Of a DNA stretch of 64,000 nucleotides, positions 47,631 through 57,208 are shown piece after piece; position 1 is the stretch's first letter, and the number at the start of each line of letters is the position of its first letter. Source of the stretch: Xanthomonas sp. 3793 (GTDB lineage: Bacteria > Pseudomonadota > Gammaproteobacteria > Xanthomonadales > Xanthomonadaceae); assembly GCF_024806835.1 (NCBI RefSeq), contig NZ_JANTYU010000002.1, forward strand, positions 372,001 through 436,000, in the 5' to 3' direction. The position numbers were made by a program, and so were the translations under genes. Below the pieces are notes generated by a model, which saw only the letters and a list, made by a program, of their open reading frames with translations, was not told the origin of the DNA and did no database searches.

Positions 47631-47673
47631 CGGCATTAGGCTTGCAGTCTGGAAACGTGCAGCGCCACGTGTG

Positions 47674-48591
47674 TTAGTGCTGCAACTTGCCCTGCTTGAG
47701 CTTTTGCCACATGTCTTCGGCCTGCTGGGACAAGCTGCCGATGTGGCGTATCAGACAGATCTCCGTGCTGATATCCCACTGCGTGTGTCCGGGCGCTGCA
47801 TGGACGAGCCGCCCCTTGGCGACGTCCTCTTCCACCAGCGTGCGCGGCAGCCAGGCCACCCCGCCACCGGAGCGGCACATGGCCAGCAAGGTCGCGGCAA
47901 GGTCGGAGGTGAGTGCAGGGGTCAGGCGTGCTTCCACGTCCTTGAACGCCGGATGCCCGGCGATGATGCGGCCCAGCCCGGAATCTGCGCTGTAAGACAA
48001 CAAGGGCATTGCATCGGTGGAAGCGAGCGACCAACGCGGGCTGCCGTCGCTATTTTCCTTCGGTGCACTGAAGGGTTGCAGCACATCGCTGCCAACCACA
48101 ACGCGCTCGAAGTGTTCGGGATCCAGCCCAAGCGGCATGCGCGGATGATGGTGGCACAGCAGGAATTGCGCTGCCCCTTGCTGCATCAGTTTTTCGCACG
48201 CCCTGAGCGTGTCGGAGACCAGCTGAAACGCGCCGATGCCGGTGTTCGATTCGATGCGTCTTACAAAGGCCGGAAAGAAGGTGAAGGAGAGAACATGTGT
48301 GGCAAGGAATGCCAACGCAGGCCGTTGTTGTCCGGCCACCTCAAGCGCTTCCTGCCGCGCGGCGTAAATCGCCGCGGCCAATCCGGATGCCTTGCGAACG
48401 AAGGCTTCTCCAGCCGGCGTCATCAGCACCTCTTTGCGCGAACGCGTAAACAGCGGCGTTCCCAGCCATTCTTCGAGGGCATGAATACGCCGACTGAAGG
48501 CCGGCTGGGTGACGAAGCGACGCTGTGCCGCGCGCGAAAAATTGAGGGTGTCAGCCAATGCCAGGCAGTCTTCGAGCCATGTCAGTTCCAT
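47674..48591 (-). CDS. LysR-family regulator of the D-tartrate genes (probable)
   Basis: A 305-residue LTTR: helix-turn-helix at 1-60 (WLEDCLALADTLNFSRAAQRRFVTQPAFSRRI, LEEWLGTPLFTRSRKEVLMTPAGE), effector domain from ~90. It is divergent from the dicarboxylate carrier gene with 154 bases between starts, and a dyad that overlaps its own start codon looks like its operator. Context suggests it senses tartrate or a product; some relatives of this LTTR group respond to oxidants, so the effector is not certain. Confidence 0.88.
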   Translation of the reverse strand: MELTWLEDCLALADTLNFSRAAQRRFVTQPAFSRRIHALEEWLGTPLFTRSRKEVLMTPAGEAFVRKASGLAAAIYAARQEALEVAGQQRPALAFLATHVLSFTFFPAFVRRIESNTGIGAFQLVSDTLRACEKLMQQGAAQFLLCHHHPRMPLGLDPEHFERVVVGSDVLQPFSAPKENSDGSPRWSLASTDAMPLLSYSADSGLGRIIAGHPAFKDVEARLTPALTSDLAATLLAMCRSGGGVAWLPRTLVEEDVAKGRLVHAAPGHTQWDISTEICLIRHIGSLSQQAEDMWQKLKQGKLQH

Positions 48592-48609
48592 GATGCCGAT
48601 TGTGCATCA
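48591..48609. promoter_or_regulatory. Candidate LysR operator in the LTTR-dctA intergenic region
   Basis: TGATGC-N7-GCATCA is a perfect dyad, and T48594 to A48606 fits the LysR T-N11-A pattern. It starts at the regulator's own ATG, as expected for autoregulation. Confidence 0.5.
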
Positions 48610-48745
48610 AGCGCATAAAAAAGGCATTGGCAGCGCTTGGGAGGTGCCCCTTACGCTCTGACTCGAGCTTGCAACGCCTCGACACGCAGGTCGTCCGGCA
48701 AGCGGCAATTCCGGTGAATTCGCATGTCGACGGGAGCGGGCGATC

Positions 48746-50062
48746 ATGCAGAAAAGAAGTGGCATGAGAGGGGCGTTGAGCCAACTCTATGTGCAGGTCT
48801 TGATCGCCATCGTCATTGGTGGCCTGGTGGGCTATGTCTGGCCGCATCTGGGTGTGGTCATGCAACCTGCTGCAGAGGGTTTCATCAAGCTGATCAAGAT
48901 GCTGTTGGCCCCCATCATCTTTGGAACGGTCGTGGTTGGGATCGCCAAGATGGGAAGTGTCAGAGAGGTCGGAAAAACCGGCATCAAGGCGCTGATTTAC
49001 TTCGAGGTCGTCTCGACACTGGCGCTGGCGATCGGTCTTGTCGTGGTGAACATCATCCGGCCGGGCGATGGCATGAACATCGATGCCGCATCGATCGACA
49101 GCAGCGCGATTGGCCAGTATGTCGATCGTGCAAAAGACGACGCGGGCATGGTGGATTTTGTGTTGAACATCATTCCCACCACGTTGGTGGATGCCTTTGC
49201 CAAGGGCAACATGCTGCAGGTCATTCTGGTGTCGGTGCTGTTTGCAGTGGGGCTGTTGCAGCTGGGCGAGCGTGGCAAGCCGCTGGTCGATCTCATCGAT
49301 AACGGGCTGCAGGCGCTGTTCAAGATGATCAACATGGTGATGCGGCTCGCGCCGCTGGGTGCCGGGGCAGGCATCGCTTTCACGATCGGCAAGTATGGCC
49401 TGGCCACCCTGTGGTCGCTTGGGCATCTGATGTTGGCCGTCTACGTGACCTCGGCACTGTTCGTTTTCGTGGTGCTGGGAGCGATCGCGCGGTGGACCGG
49501 CTTTCCGCTGCTGCGCCTTCTGCGGTTCATCAAGGACGAACTGCTTGTCACGTTCGGAACCTGTTCGACCGAAGCCGTTCTGCCGCGCATGATGATGAAG
49601 CTCGAACTGGCCGGTGTGCGCAAATCGACGGTTGGCCTGGTTCTGCCAACGGGATACACCTTCAATGCGGATGGCACCTGTATCTATCTGACCATGGCGG
49701 CCATTTTCGTCGCGCAAGCGACCAATACACCGCTGCCGGTCTATCAACAAATCGCACTGCTTGGCGTGTTGTTACTGACCTCGAAAGGGTCTGCTGGCGT
49801 CGCTGGCGCGGGTTTTGTCGCGTTGGCAGCAACGCTTTCCACCATCGACACGGTGCCTGTTGCAGGGCTGGTGCTTTTGCTGGGCGTCGATCGCTTCATG
49901 AATGAGGCCAGGGCGGTGGTCAATCTGATCGGTAACAGTGTTGCCACGCTTGCGATCGCCAAGTGGGATGGCGCGCTGGATATCTCCAAGACCGAGGACA
50001 TCATTCGTCGTCAACAGGCGGGCGAGCCAATGCCTGTTGCAGCCTCTTCAACCGATTCATAA
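48746..50062 (+). CDS. DAACS-family dicarboxylate/proton or sodium symporter (DctA-type)
   Basis: A 438-residue inner-membrane carrier with about eight helices and re-entrant loops. Family marks are FIKLIKMLLAPIIFGTVVVGIA, the TFGTCSTEAVLPRMM hairpin, LVLPTGYTFNADGTCIYLTM and the final VNLIGNSVATLAIAKW. DctA proteins import succinate, fumarate, malate and, in some bacteria, tartrate. Here the next gene, 28 bases downstream, is a tartrate dehydratase, so D-tartrate is the likely cargo. ATG 48746; no strong ribosome site is seen nearby (GCGGGCGATC). Regulated probably by the divergent LTTR. Confidence 0.93.
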   Translation: MQKRSGMRGALSQLYVQVLIAIVIGGLVGYVWPHLGVVMQPAAEGFIKLIKMLLAPIIFGTVVVGIAKMGSVREVGKTGIKALIYFEVVSTLALAIGLVVVNIIRPGDGMNIDAASIDSSAIGQYVDRAKDDAGMVDFVLNIIPTTLVDAFAKGNMLQVILVSVLFAVGLLQLGERGKPLVDLIDNGLQALFKMINMVMRLAPLGAGAGIAFTIGKYGLATLWSLGHLMLAVYVTSALFVFVVLGAIARWTGFPLLRLLRFIKDELLVTFGTCSTEAVLPRMMMKLELAGVRKSTVGLVLPTGYTFNADGTCIYLTMAAIFVAQATNTPLPVYQQIALLGVLLLTSKGSAGVAGAGFVALAATLSTIDTVPVAGLVLLLGVDRFMNEARAVVNLIGNSVATLAIAKWDGALDISKTEDIIRRQQAGEPMPVAASSTDS

Positions 50063-50090
50063 CTCACCACACCTCGCGGGAGACTACCCA

Positions 50091-51254
50091 ATGCGTATCA
50101 TCGATGTCGTCGAAATCACCAAGCCGATCTCCTCGCCGATCCGTAACGCCTACATCGACTTTTCCAAGATGACCGCCAGTCTGGTGGCGGTGGTCACCGA
50201 TCAGGTGCGCGACGGCCGTCGGGTCGTCGGCTACGGATTCAACTCCAATGGGCGCTATGGACAGGGCGGACTGATACGCGAGCGGTTTCGCGATCGCATT
50301 CTGGAAGCCGAGAGCGCTGCGTTGTGCAACGACGCCGGCGACAATCTGGATCCTTCCAGGATCTGGACGGCGATGATGTCCAACGAGAAGCCGGGCGGTC
50401 ATGGCGAGCGCTCGGTGGCGGTGGGCACGCTGGATATGGCGGTCTGGGATGCCACCGCCAAGATTGCCGGTCTGCCGCTGTTTCGTTATCTGGCGCAGAT
50501 AAAAGGCTGTCAAGCCAATCCCCGCGTCTTTGTCTATGCAGCCGGTGGCTACTATTACCCGGGCAAGGACAACAGCGCCCTGCGCAAGGAGATGCGCGGC
50601 TATCTGGATCGTGGTTACAACGTGGTCAAGATGAAGATCGGTGGCGCCTCCATCGACGAGGACCGCGGCCGCATCGAGTCGGTGCTTGAGGAAATTGGCG
50701 GCCAGGCGCGTCTGGCGGTCGATGCGAACGGTCGCTTCGATCTGGAGACCGGCATCGCCTACGCCAAGATGCTGCGCGACTACCCACTGTTCTGGTATGA
50801 GGAAGTCGGGGATCCGCTCGACTACGCGCTACAAGCCAGCCTGAGCGAATTTTATCCAGGACCGATGGCGACGGGTGAAAACCTGTTCTCGCACCAGGAT
50901 GCACGCAACTTGCTGCGCTACGGCGGCATGCGCCCGGATCGCGATTATCTGCAGTTCGACTGCGCGCTGTCTTACGGCCTGGTGGAATATCTCCGCACGC
51001 TGGAGGTGCTCGAGCAGTTCGGCTGGTCGCCCGCGCGTTGCATCCCGCACGGTGGTCATCAGATGTCGCTCAACATTGCCGCAGGCCTGGGTTTGGGCGG
51101 CAACGAGAGTTACCCGGATCTGTTTCAGCCGTATGGCGGGTTTCCGGACGGCGTAAAAGTTCAAGACGGGCACATCGTGATGCCGGAATTGCCAGGCATC
51201 GGTTTCGAGGGCAAGTCCGACCTGATCAAAGTGATGCGCGAGCTTGCTGAGTAA
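50091..51254 (+). CDS. tarD: D(-)-tartrate dehydratase (enolase superfamily, mandelate-racemase subgroup)
   Basis: A 387-residue enolase-superfamily enzyme that dehydrates D(-)-tartrate to oxaloacetate. Catalytic and metal residues align at a constant two-residue shift with the Bradyrhizobium TarD: K180-M-K182 (KxK), D211, E237, E263, and H320 in CIPHGGHQMS. Further family phrases are FVYAAGGYYYPGKD and PMATGENLFSHQDARNLLRYGG. ATG 50091 follows GGGAGAC. It is the second gene of the tartrate operon after the carrier. Oxaloacetate enters the TCA cycle directly. Confidence 0.92.
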   Translation: MRIIDVVEITKPISSPIRNAYIDFSKMTASLVAVVTDQVRDGRRVVGYGFNSNGRYGQGGLIRERFRDRILEAESAALCNDAGDNLDPSRIWTAMMSNEKPGGHGERSVAVGTLDMAVWDATAKIAGLPLFRYLAQIKGCQANPRVFVYAAGGYYYPGKDNSALRKEMRGYLDRGYNVVKMKIGGASIDEDRGRIESVLEEIGGQARLAVDANGRFDLETGIAYAKMLRDYPLFWYEEVGDPLDYALQASLSEFYPGPMATGENLFSHQDARNLLRYGGMRPDRDYLQFDCALSYGLVEYLRTLEVLEQFGWSPARCIPHGGHQMSLNIAAGLGLGGNESYPDLFQPYGGFPDGVKVQDGHIVMPELPGIGFEGKSDLIKVMRELAE

Positions 51255-51586
51255 GGATCGAGGTCACTGCTACAGCGACCTCGTGCCTGCCATTTCCGGC
51301 GAGTGCAGAGGCCACAACGAAGAAGCCATGATACGCAACCGATGCCTCAACAAGCGAGGGTACTCAGCACTGCTGCACGCTGCCGTAGAGCTCAAATCAT
51401 GGAAACGTGCTGCAACAAGAACGGCCCGGTCAAACACTTGGCGATAAGACACCAGCCGCTGGTGTCCAGCGGCTGGCTGATAGCGATCGTATTACTCTAA
51501 AAATCTAATCACTATCTTATGCAGCACGGCGGACATAAAGCTTATGACAGCAGGACATCCACCTTCGACTTGCTGAACAGCGAGCG
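51255..51586. other. Intergenic region after tarD, start of low-GC island
   Basis: About 330 bases, no gene seen. It contains a hairpin (51452-51476) listed separately. GC falls from here on. Confidence 0.4.
51452..51476. terminator. Hairpin after tarD
   Basis: CCAGCCGCTGG and CCAGCGGCTGG form a perfect 11-bp stem with a 3-base loop, followed by CTGATAGCGATCGTATTAC without a real T-run. Probable transcript end for the tartrate operon. Confidence 0.5.
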
Positions 51587-52213
51587 TCAGGTTTTGGTGT
51601 AGAGGCAAATCTGGCGTTCGAATTCAGGCAGGTAACCATCCACCGTCTGGCCTGCCCCATTGAACGTGCACAAGGTTCGACGTCCCCACTTGCCAGAGAA
51701 GTCCGATGCAGTGAAATGCGATGGACAGGCTGCAAACTGTCCGGGAACAGAATAGGTCTTAGCCGAGATCATCTTGATCCGCCCAATTCGCTCGCCAACC
51801 CAGTTGGCGGCCCTGCCCTCAAATCCAGGATCCGGTTGGCAAGTCAACGACTCGGCCCGCTCATGGCAAGCCGACCAGCTTTTACCCCCGCCGCCGCTCA
51901 GGGAAAATGCACCCCAGACGGGCGGGATGGGCGGTTCCCAACTTGCTCCGATATTAAAAGACTGCTCCACACACTGACTTGTCCCGGAGGTTTCCTGCCT
52001 CTGCGGGCATGCACCTCCGCCGCCTCTCAGGCAGGCAACGGCGTCCTTTGATATATTGACATAGGAAGCCTTTTGCTGATGCCCGAGCCATTGCTGGAAG
52101 TTGTCATGGATGGTCTGTGCATGCGCAGAACCGATGGTCATGACTGACAGAGCAACAGTCATCAAAACGTCTCGAAAACGTAGGCACCGATTAAATCTAT
52201 GGCTATTTAACAT
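51587..52213 (-). CDS. Secreted cysteine-rich protein of unknown function
   Basis: A 208-residue exported protein, no family recognised. A Sec signal peptide is clear (FRDVLMTVALSVMTIGSAHA, cut before Q33). The mature part has eight Cys (in ACLRG, GACPQ, SQCVE, SACHE, LTCQP, AACPS, TLCTF, QICLY), enough for four disulfides, and a Gly-rich GGGGKS stretch. ATG 52213 has GAGGAG 8 bases before it; the ATG 13 codons upstream has none. Codon use is AT-richer than the core genes. It lies in the low-GC island with the 52474-53475 gene, on the same strand with a 260-base gap. Confidence 0.7.
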   Translation of the reverse strand: MLNSHRFNRCLRFRDVLMTVALSVMTIGSAHAQTIHDNFQQWLGHQQKASYVNISKDAVACLRGGGGACPQRQETSGTSQCVEQSFNIGASWEPPIPPVWGAFSLSGGGGKSWSACHERAESLTCQPDPGFEGRAANWVGERIGRIKMISAKTYSVPGQFAACPSHFTASDFSGKWGRRTLCTFNGAGQTVDGYLPEFERQICLYTKT

Positions 52214-52473
52214 AATTAAACTCCTCGGTAATTGGATAATATATTCACGCATCTGGTGACAAGTCGAACACCAAATTAGGGTGCATCAGCATGATGGGTA
52301 TTTAAATAGATTGCATGAAATGCAAATACACCGATTACAAGCAGCTATTAAAAACGACCTTCCTTGCCAATCGTGGGTCAACTCCCTCGCGACTTCTCAG
52401 GCAACAGGGCTTTTACTGAAGTGAGCGAGTCATGATGTAAATACCGACTACGTGTCATAAGTTCGAGCTGGGG

Positions 52474-53475
52474 TTAGTGTCCTTGCAAGACCACCGAGTT
52501 GTAATGTGCGACTGCGGCAGCGGGAAGCGAACCTTGTGCGACAGCAGACGCAAGCGCGGACCGCAATGCCGGTGTCAGTTCCACATCGCCGCTAGAAACC
52601 GAGTAAAGCGTTTGATCGACCATCCATGGATTGGCGCCATCTTTTCTGACGAAGCCGGCTGCTAGGTTTGCTGCATCTTCGGGTGAAGAGAGTTGATATA
52701 TTTTTTGCGCTGCGATTCCGCGCACCGATTTTTCTTGATCATTTGATACAAGCGAACTCATTTGCGAAATGGCTGCTTTGCGCAATTGAGCAGCGTCAGG
52801 CGAATCGTCCTTTTCAATTGTGCCGATGAGATTCAATGCTGCGACAGCTGTTCCGCTCCCAATGTCATGCGTACTGAGGTCAGCAATGGCATCGGCGATA
52901 ACCGGTTTAGGAGCTTGGCCCGGAAATCCCGAATAGGTCTCATACATGTGTTGGTACGAGTCCTTTTCCTTGCTCTCCCATATCCGCTTGGCCTCGTCCA
53001 GCATCACTCCACGACCCACCGGACTAACTGCGAGCATGTTCCGCATGAGGTCGCGCTGCATCGCTTTTTTTGCAGGAATCTGACTGTAATAGTCGGAGAC
53101 CGCTTTTCGGACCTCCTTGTCGCCTTCAAGCGCCAACGCAAGCCGATAGGCAAAGGCGTCTCGTTCCGCCAGTGTCATTGTTTTGTCTGAATAAAGCCTT
53201 AAAAAAAAGCCGTTGAGATGCGATACAACATCGCTTGCTGTGAAAGGCCGATCGGTCGCTGCAGGGTCCGAAAAGTCGGATACATCCCACTGCCCATTAG
53301 CGTTACGAGTGGGAGACGCGCTTTTTAACGTTGAATGATTGGAACTAGCTGATTTTGTGGTTCCAGATGTAGTCGTCGTAGTAGCACGTGCACCATGTAC
53401 GAAGTAAAATGCTGTTGCAGCTAAGATCCCTGCGGCAAGAACGGAAACGAGGATTGGTTTCGTCGATCTGGACAC
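52474..53475 (-). CDS. Membrane-anchored protein with helical repeats, unknown function
   Basis: A 333-residue protein with a short N-terminal membrane anchor or signal (ILVSVLAAGILAATAFYFVHG, 8-28), a Ser/Thr/Asn-rich linker (TTTTTSGTTKSASSNHSTLKS region), and a helical domain from ~75. The pattern of paired helices in the C-terminal half (AQLRKAAISQMSSLV, KSVRGIAAQKIYQLSSPEDAANLA) suggests HEAT/ARM-like repeats. No enzyme motif is seen. GC and codon use are lower than in flanking genes, which suggests lateral origin. ATG 53475 is close to a GAGTT site. Confidence 0.65.
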   Translation of the reverse strand: MSRSTKPILVSVLAAGILAATAFYFVHGARATTTTTSGTTKSASSNHSTLKSASPTRNANGQWDVSDFSDPAATDRPFTASDVVSHLNGFFLRLYSDKTMTLAERDAFAYRLALALEGDKEVRKAVSDYYSQIPAKKAMQRDLMRNMLAVSPVGRGVMLDEAKRIWESKEKDSYQHMYETYSGFPGQAPKPVIADAIADLSTHDIGSGTAVAALNLIGTIEKDDSPDAAQLRKAAISQMSSLVSNDQEKSVRGIAAQKIYQLSSPEDAANLAAGFVRKDGANPWMVDQTLYSVSSGDVELTPALRSALASAVAQGSLPAAAVAHYNSVVLQGH

Positions 53476-54646
53476 TGATTAACTCCTGCACTCTATTGGA
53501 GACTACTTAAGGGCGCGGCCGCGCGATCACGTCGCGACAATTGCCCGTCATACCTATTTATAGAAAAATGTGTCTAAATGAAATATATTTACTTGCCACG
53601 TTGAGGTGCGCCCCCGCAGTGAGGCTCCGAGACTTCGTATAATTCGAATCGAGCCGGTAAGGGCTTATCAAAATCAGGTTCGAATTGTTGTTGTCTCCGA
53701 TTAACGTACATGTTCAAGCAACGTTATCTGTGTCAGTTCTTGCCATTAATCGCCACGCGGCGTGATAAAGTTGGTTACTATCTTTACGTAAAATATTGCA
53801 TGCAGGAAATAGCGAACTCGCGTGGCTATAAAGCGTCCGTTGATCTCAAAAGATAACCAGATCGTTGCGTGGAAAAGTGACCTGGAATTGCGAAGGGGGT
53901 TCGATTTAAGCGATGCATTACTCGATGGCTGAGGCTTTTTTTTGACACTCATGACGAGTCCAGGTGTGTCTTATATGGCTGTGGAATAGCGCAGGCTCAT
54001 CGGGCGTTGATAGAGCAGCGCTTCAAACTATTTGCAGCACTCAAGAAAATAAATTTTTATCGTTTCGCTTTCGGCCAAGCGATATCGCCTTTCTGCCCGC
54101 TATGTGCGCCGCTAAGTTCAGTGCCGCCGCGCGCTGGGATGCACACGCAATGACGATTGCGGCGCCCCCTCTCGGAATGGTTTTTGCGAGTTGGCTCGTT
54201 TGGCAGCAATACGTACGCGGCTGCACAACGCCATGTGCGCTGACGTCCAGACCGAGAAACGTGACCTTGTGCAAAATCGGCGCGTGGGAACAAGCGGTCA
54301 TCTGCTCGATTGCTTGTCGGAGCGAATAGATGTGCAAGAACGTCCCAGTACTGCTTTGCCACTGAGACTGTCTCTCGGCAAGCGCGTCCGTCAGCGTTAT
54401 TGCTTCCCGACTGGCCGTTGGGTAGGAAGTGCTGCCAGCATTGAGCGATGATCGGTGAAGTCCCCGTAGAAGATCGCAGGTGGCTCAAGCCACAAAAATT
54501 CACGCGGCGAAGTCAGGCGCCGCTTCAGGGATGTCGGGCCTGTACGGCGCGCCCTGTCGATCACCGTGGCGACCGAGGACTCCACTGCCCGCGCCGATCA
54601 GAAGCACGGGACTGGGCATGGGCGAACTGCACCTGGTGGTCTAGGT
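53476..54646. other. Low-GC gene-free stretch of about 1.2 kb
   Basis: AT-rich DNA with runs such as AAATATATTT and no gene I can support. A minus-strand frame at about 54041-54337 (KVTFLGLDVSAHGVV, then ACASQRAAALNLAAH) faintly recalls IS110/IS1111-type transposase N-termini, but is too short and degenerate to call. The whole stretch reads like decayed mobile DNA. Confidence 0.45.
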
Positions 54647-57208
54647 TCAGTCCACCGACGGCCGCAAGGCCGACTTGGCAGCCTGCAGACGCAAGGTGGC
54701 CGATGTCAGACCTGGCGCACTGGCCTGCAACAGAATGTCGCCAGCCTTTCGCGTTGTTTGGAGTAGCGCCGCACATAGGCCGTTGAACGCTTTACGCTGC
54801 GCTGCCTTGTCGTCCTCGTGGCTGCTGGGGTCGCCGTTGCCGACGCCGATCAGCTTGCCTGCGCCGTGCACGGCGAACTGCACTTGCGTGTCGGCAGTGG
54901 GAACGAGGCGGCCTTGTGCATCGACAATCTCTACCTTGATCACTGCAACATCTTCTGCGTCGGCGCGCAGCGCCTTGCGATCGCAACTCAAGCGGATCGC
55001 AGCCGGCTTGCCGACGGTCTCGCGGCGTTCGGTGAGCACCAGCTTGCTGCCGCGATAGCCGCGCGCTTCGATCACGCCTGGCGCATACGCGACGCGCCAT
55101 TCCACATGCCCGTAGGCCGGCACGTGTTGCAGGCCCTGGCTGACGCCGTTGACCAGCAGTTCTACCGCTTCGAGATTGCTGTGGCACCAGACGGCGACGC
55201 GTCCCTTGTCGTCGGGCTGCAGCAGGCCGTCCCAGTTCCAGTGCGGAAACAGATGCAGCACCGGTTCGCTGGTCCATTGCGCGCGGTAGTACCAGTAGTT
55301 GTCCTTGGGAAAGCCGCAGCTGTCGAGCACGCCGAACTGCGAAGCGACATTCGGCCAGCGGTTGTAGGGTGTGGGTTCGCCGCGATAGTCGAAGCCGGTC
55401 CAGATGAAGCCGCCGGCGATGTACGGGCGTTGCGCGACATAGCTCCACCAGGCTTCGGCGGTACTGGCCCACCATGGGTGCTCCAGGTCGTAGGCGCGGG
55501 TATAGCCGCGTGCGTCGTCGCGCTGGTAATTGCCTCGCACCGACACGGTGCTGCCGGTTTCGCTGCCGTAGATGGGGATGTCGGGGTATTGCGCGTGGAA
55601 GCCGTCCATCTGGCTGGTGCGGTAATTGAAGCCGACCACATCCACCACCTGGCCCACGCCGTCGCCAAAGCCCTTGTCCATGGCAAAGGTGGTGGGGCGG
55701 GTGGGGTCGAGCTGGCGCACGCGCTGCTGCATGCGCGCGACGATGCGCGCGCCGCGCTCGGTCACCTGCTGCGGTTCTTCGTTGCCGAGCGACCACAGGA
55801 TCACGCTGGGATGATTGCGCCCACGCCGGACCATGGTTTCCAGTTCGCCCATCGCTTCGGGGTCGGTGGACATGCGTCGGGTTTCTTCGATCACGAACAT
55901 GCCCAGTCGGTCGCACAGTGCGAGCAATTCGGGGGTGGCCGGATTGTGCGAGCTGCGATAGGCGTTGCAGCCCATCGATTTGAGCTGGCGCAGGCGCCAT
56001 TCGTGCAGGGCGTCCGGGATGGCGGTGCCGACGCCGGCATGGTCCTGGTGGTTGTTGGTGCCGTGCAGCTTGAGCGGGGTGCCGTTCAACAGGAAACCGC
56101 GCTGCGCATCGAAGGCGATGCTGCGCACGCCAAACGGCGTGGCCACCGCATCGGTTGCCTTGCCATCGCTGTGCACGCTGGTGGTGAGCGTGTAGAGCTG
56201 CGGGGCGTCGATCGACCACAGGGCCGCCTGTCCCAGCGGGAGGGTCTGCTCAAGCAACTGCACCTGGCCCGGCGCCACCGTCACCACCGCGCTGACCGCC
56301 TTTGCAACCACGCGACCATCGGGTGCAGTGATGCTGGCCTGCACGCTGCACTGGCGCGGGGCAGTACCGTCATTGCGGACTTCGGCAGACACCTGCGCGG
56401 TGGCGCTGTCGCCGTGCACGGTGCTGCGCACGAACACGCCGTGCTGCGGCATGTGCAGCGGATCGGTCTTTTGCAGCCACAGATGGCGATAGATGCCGGC
56501 GCCTTCGTAGAACCAGCCTTCGCCCAGCGTGGCATCCACACGCACGGCAATCAGGTTGGGTTTGCCGTAGTCCAGCACTTCGCTCAGGTCGACCTCGAAG
56601 CCGCAATAGCCGCTGGCATTGCGCCCGACGATGTGGCCGTTGCAGAACACCACGCAATCGCGGAACACACCGTCGAACACCAGGCAGATGCGCTTGCCCA
56701 GATCGCTTGCCGGAATCTGCAGCGTGCGCCGATACCAGCCCACGCTGTTTTCCGGAAAGCTGGTCCCCAGCGCCTTGTAGCCGTGTGCGGCCGCCGGGTC
56801 TTCCTCGGTCATCGAGGCGGAGATCGGCTCCGGGCGGAACGGCAGTGTCACGGCCCAGTCGTGGGGCAGATCCACCTGCTGCCAGCTGCTGTCGTCGAAG
56901 GCCAGTTGCGCGCAGGTGGCGGTGTCCTTGCCGGCCTTGGCAAAGGTGCGTTGAAACGTGCCGAAGTCGAAATCGCGCGACGCATCGCCGGCATGGCCCA
57001 GATGAAAGCGCCACCCGAAATCCAATAGCAGCCGCTCGCGTGGTGCCAGCGTTGGGTCACCCAGTGGGCCAACCGGCACGGTGTTTTTGGCCGTTGCCGA
57101 TGCGGCAACGCCGGGCACCAGGGCGGCAGCGGTGCCAACCGGTAGTGCCGCGCTCACGCCGCTCGCAAGCATGCCGCGCAGCAACGCGCGGCGATTGATG
57201 CCGGTCAT
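54647..57208 (-). CDS. Exported glycoside hydrolase family 2 (beta-galactosidase type)
   Basis: An 853-residue enzyme. The N-terminus has a Tat-like signal (NRRALLRGMLASGVSAALPVG). A GH2 sugar-binding domain (60-250, GWYRRTLQIPAS, GEGWFYEGAGIYRHLWL) and an immunoglobulin-like domain come first. The TIM barrel then carries acid/base E477 in LWSLGNEEPQ and nucleophile E550 in YGSETGS. C-terminal beta-domains (DUF4982-like WTSEPVLHLFPHWNWDG, then an invasin-like VIKVEIVDAQGRLVP) follow. It would release galactose from oligosaccharides made by the GH53 enzyme. Its ATG overlaps the GH53 stop (57205-57208), so it is co-translated. Confidence 0.92.
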   Translation of the reverse strand: MTGINRRALLRGMLASGVSAALPVGTAAALVPGVAASATAKNTVPVGPLGDPTLAPRERLLLDFGWRFHLGHAGDASRDFDFGTFQRTFAKAGKDTATCAQLAFDDSSWQQVDLPHDWAVTLPFRPEPISASMTEEDPAAAHGYKALGTSFPENSVGWYRRTLQIPASDLGKRICLVFDGVFRDCVVFCNGHIVGRNASGYCGFEVDLSEVLDYGKPNLIAVRVDATLGEGWFYEGAGIYRHLWLQKTDPLHMPQHGVFVRSTVHGDSATAQVSAEVRNDGTAPRQCSVQASITAPDGRVVAKAVSAVVTVAPGQVQLLEQTLPLGQAALWSIDAPQLYTLTTSVHSDGKATDAVATPFGVRSIAFDAQRGFLLNGTPLKLHGTNNHQDHAGVGTAIPDALHEWRLRQLKSMGCNAYRSSHNPATPELLALCDRLGMFVIEETRRMSTDPEAMGELETMVRRGRNHPSVILWSLGNEEPQQVTERGARIVARMQQRVRQLDPTRPTTFAMDKGFGDGVGQVVDVVGFNYRTSQMDGFHAQYPDIPIYGSETGSTVSVRGNYQRDDARGYTRAYDLEHPWWASTAEAWWSYVAQRPYIAGGFIWTGFDYRGEPTPYNRWPNVASQFGVLDSCGFPKDNYWYYRAQWTSEPVLHLFPHWNWDGLLQPDDKGRVAVWCHSNLEAVELLVNGVSQGLQHVPAYGHVEWRVAYAPGVIEARGYRGSKLVLTERRETVGKPAAIRLSCDRKALRADAEDVAVIKVEIVDAQGRLVPTADTQVQFAVHGAGKLIGVGNGDPSSHEDDKAAQRKAFNGLCAALLQTTRKAGDILLQASAPGLTSATLRLQAAKSALRPSVD

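Noticed and set aside
53677..53686. GGTTCGAATT, like a tRNA T-loop, in the low-GC island
   Set aside because: No anticodon or acceptor pairing can be folded around it; probably chance in AT-rich DNA.
54041..54337. Minus-strand frame resembling the N-terminus of an IS110/IS1111 transposase
   Set aside because: Only faint likeness over ~70 residues, no catalytic motif, no terminal repeats; kept as a note on decayed DNA.
54818..57028. A 736-codon plus-strand open frame opposite the GH2 gene
   Set aside because: Same reason: antisense to an enzyme with intact catalytic residues.
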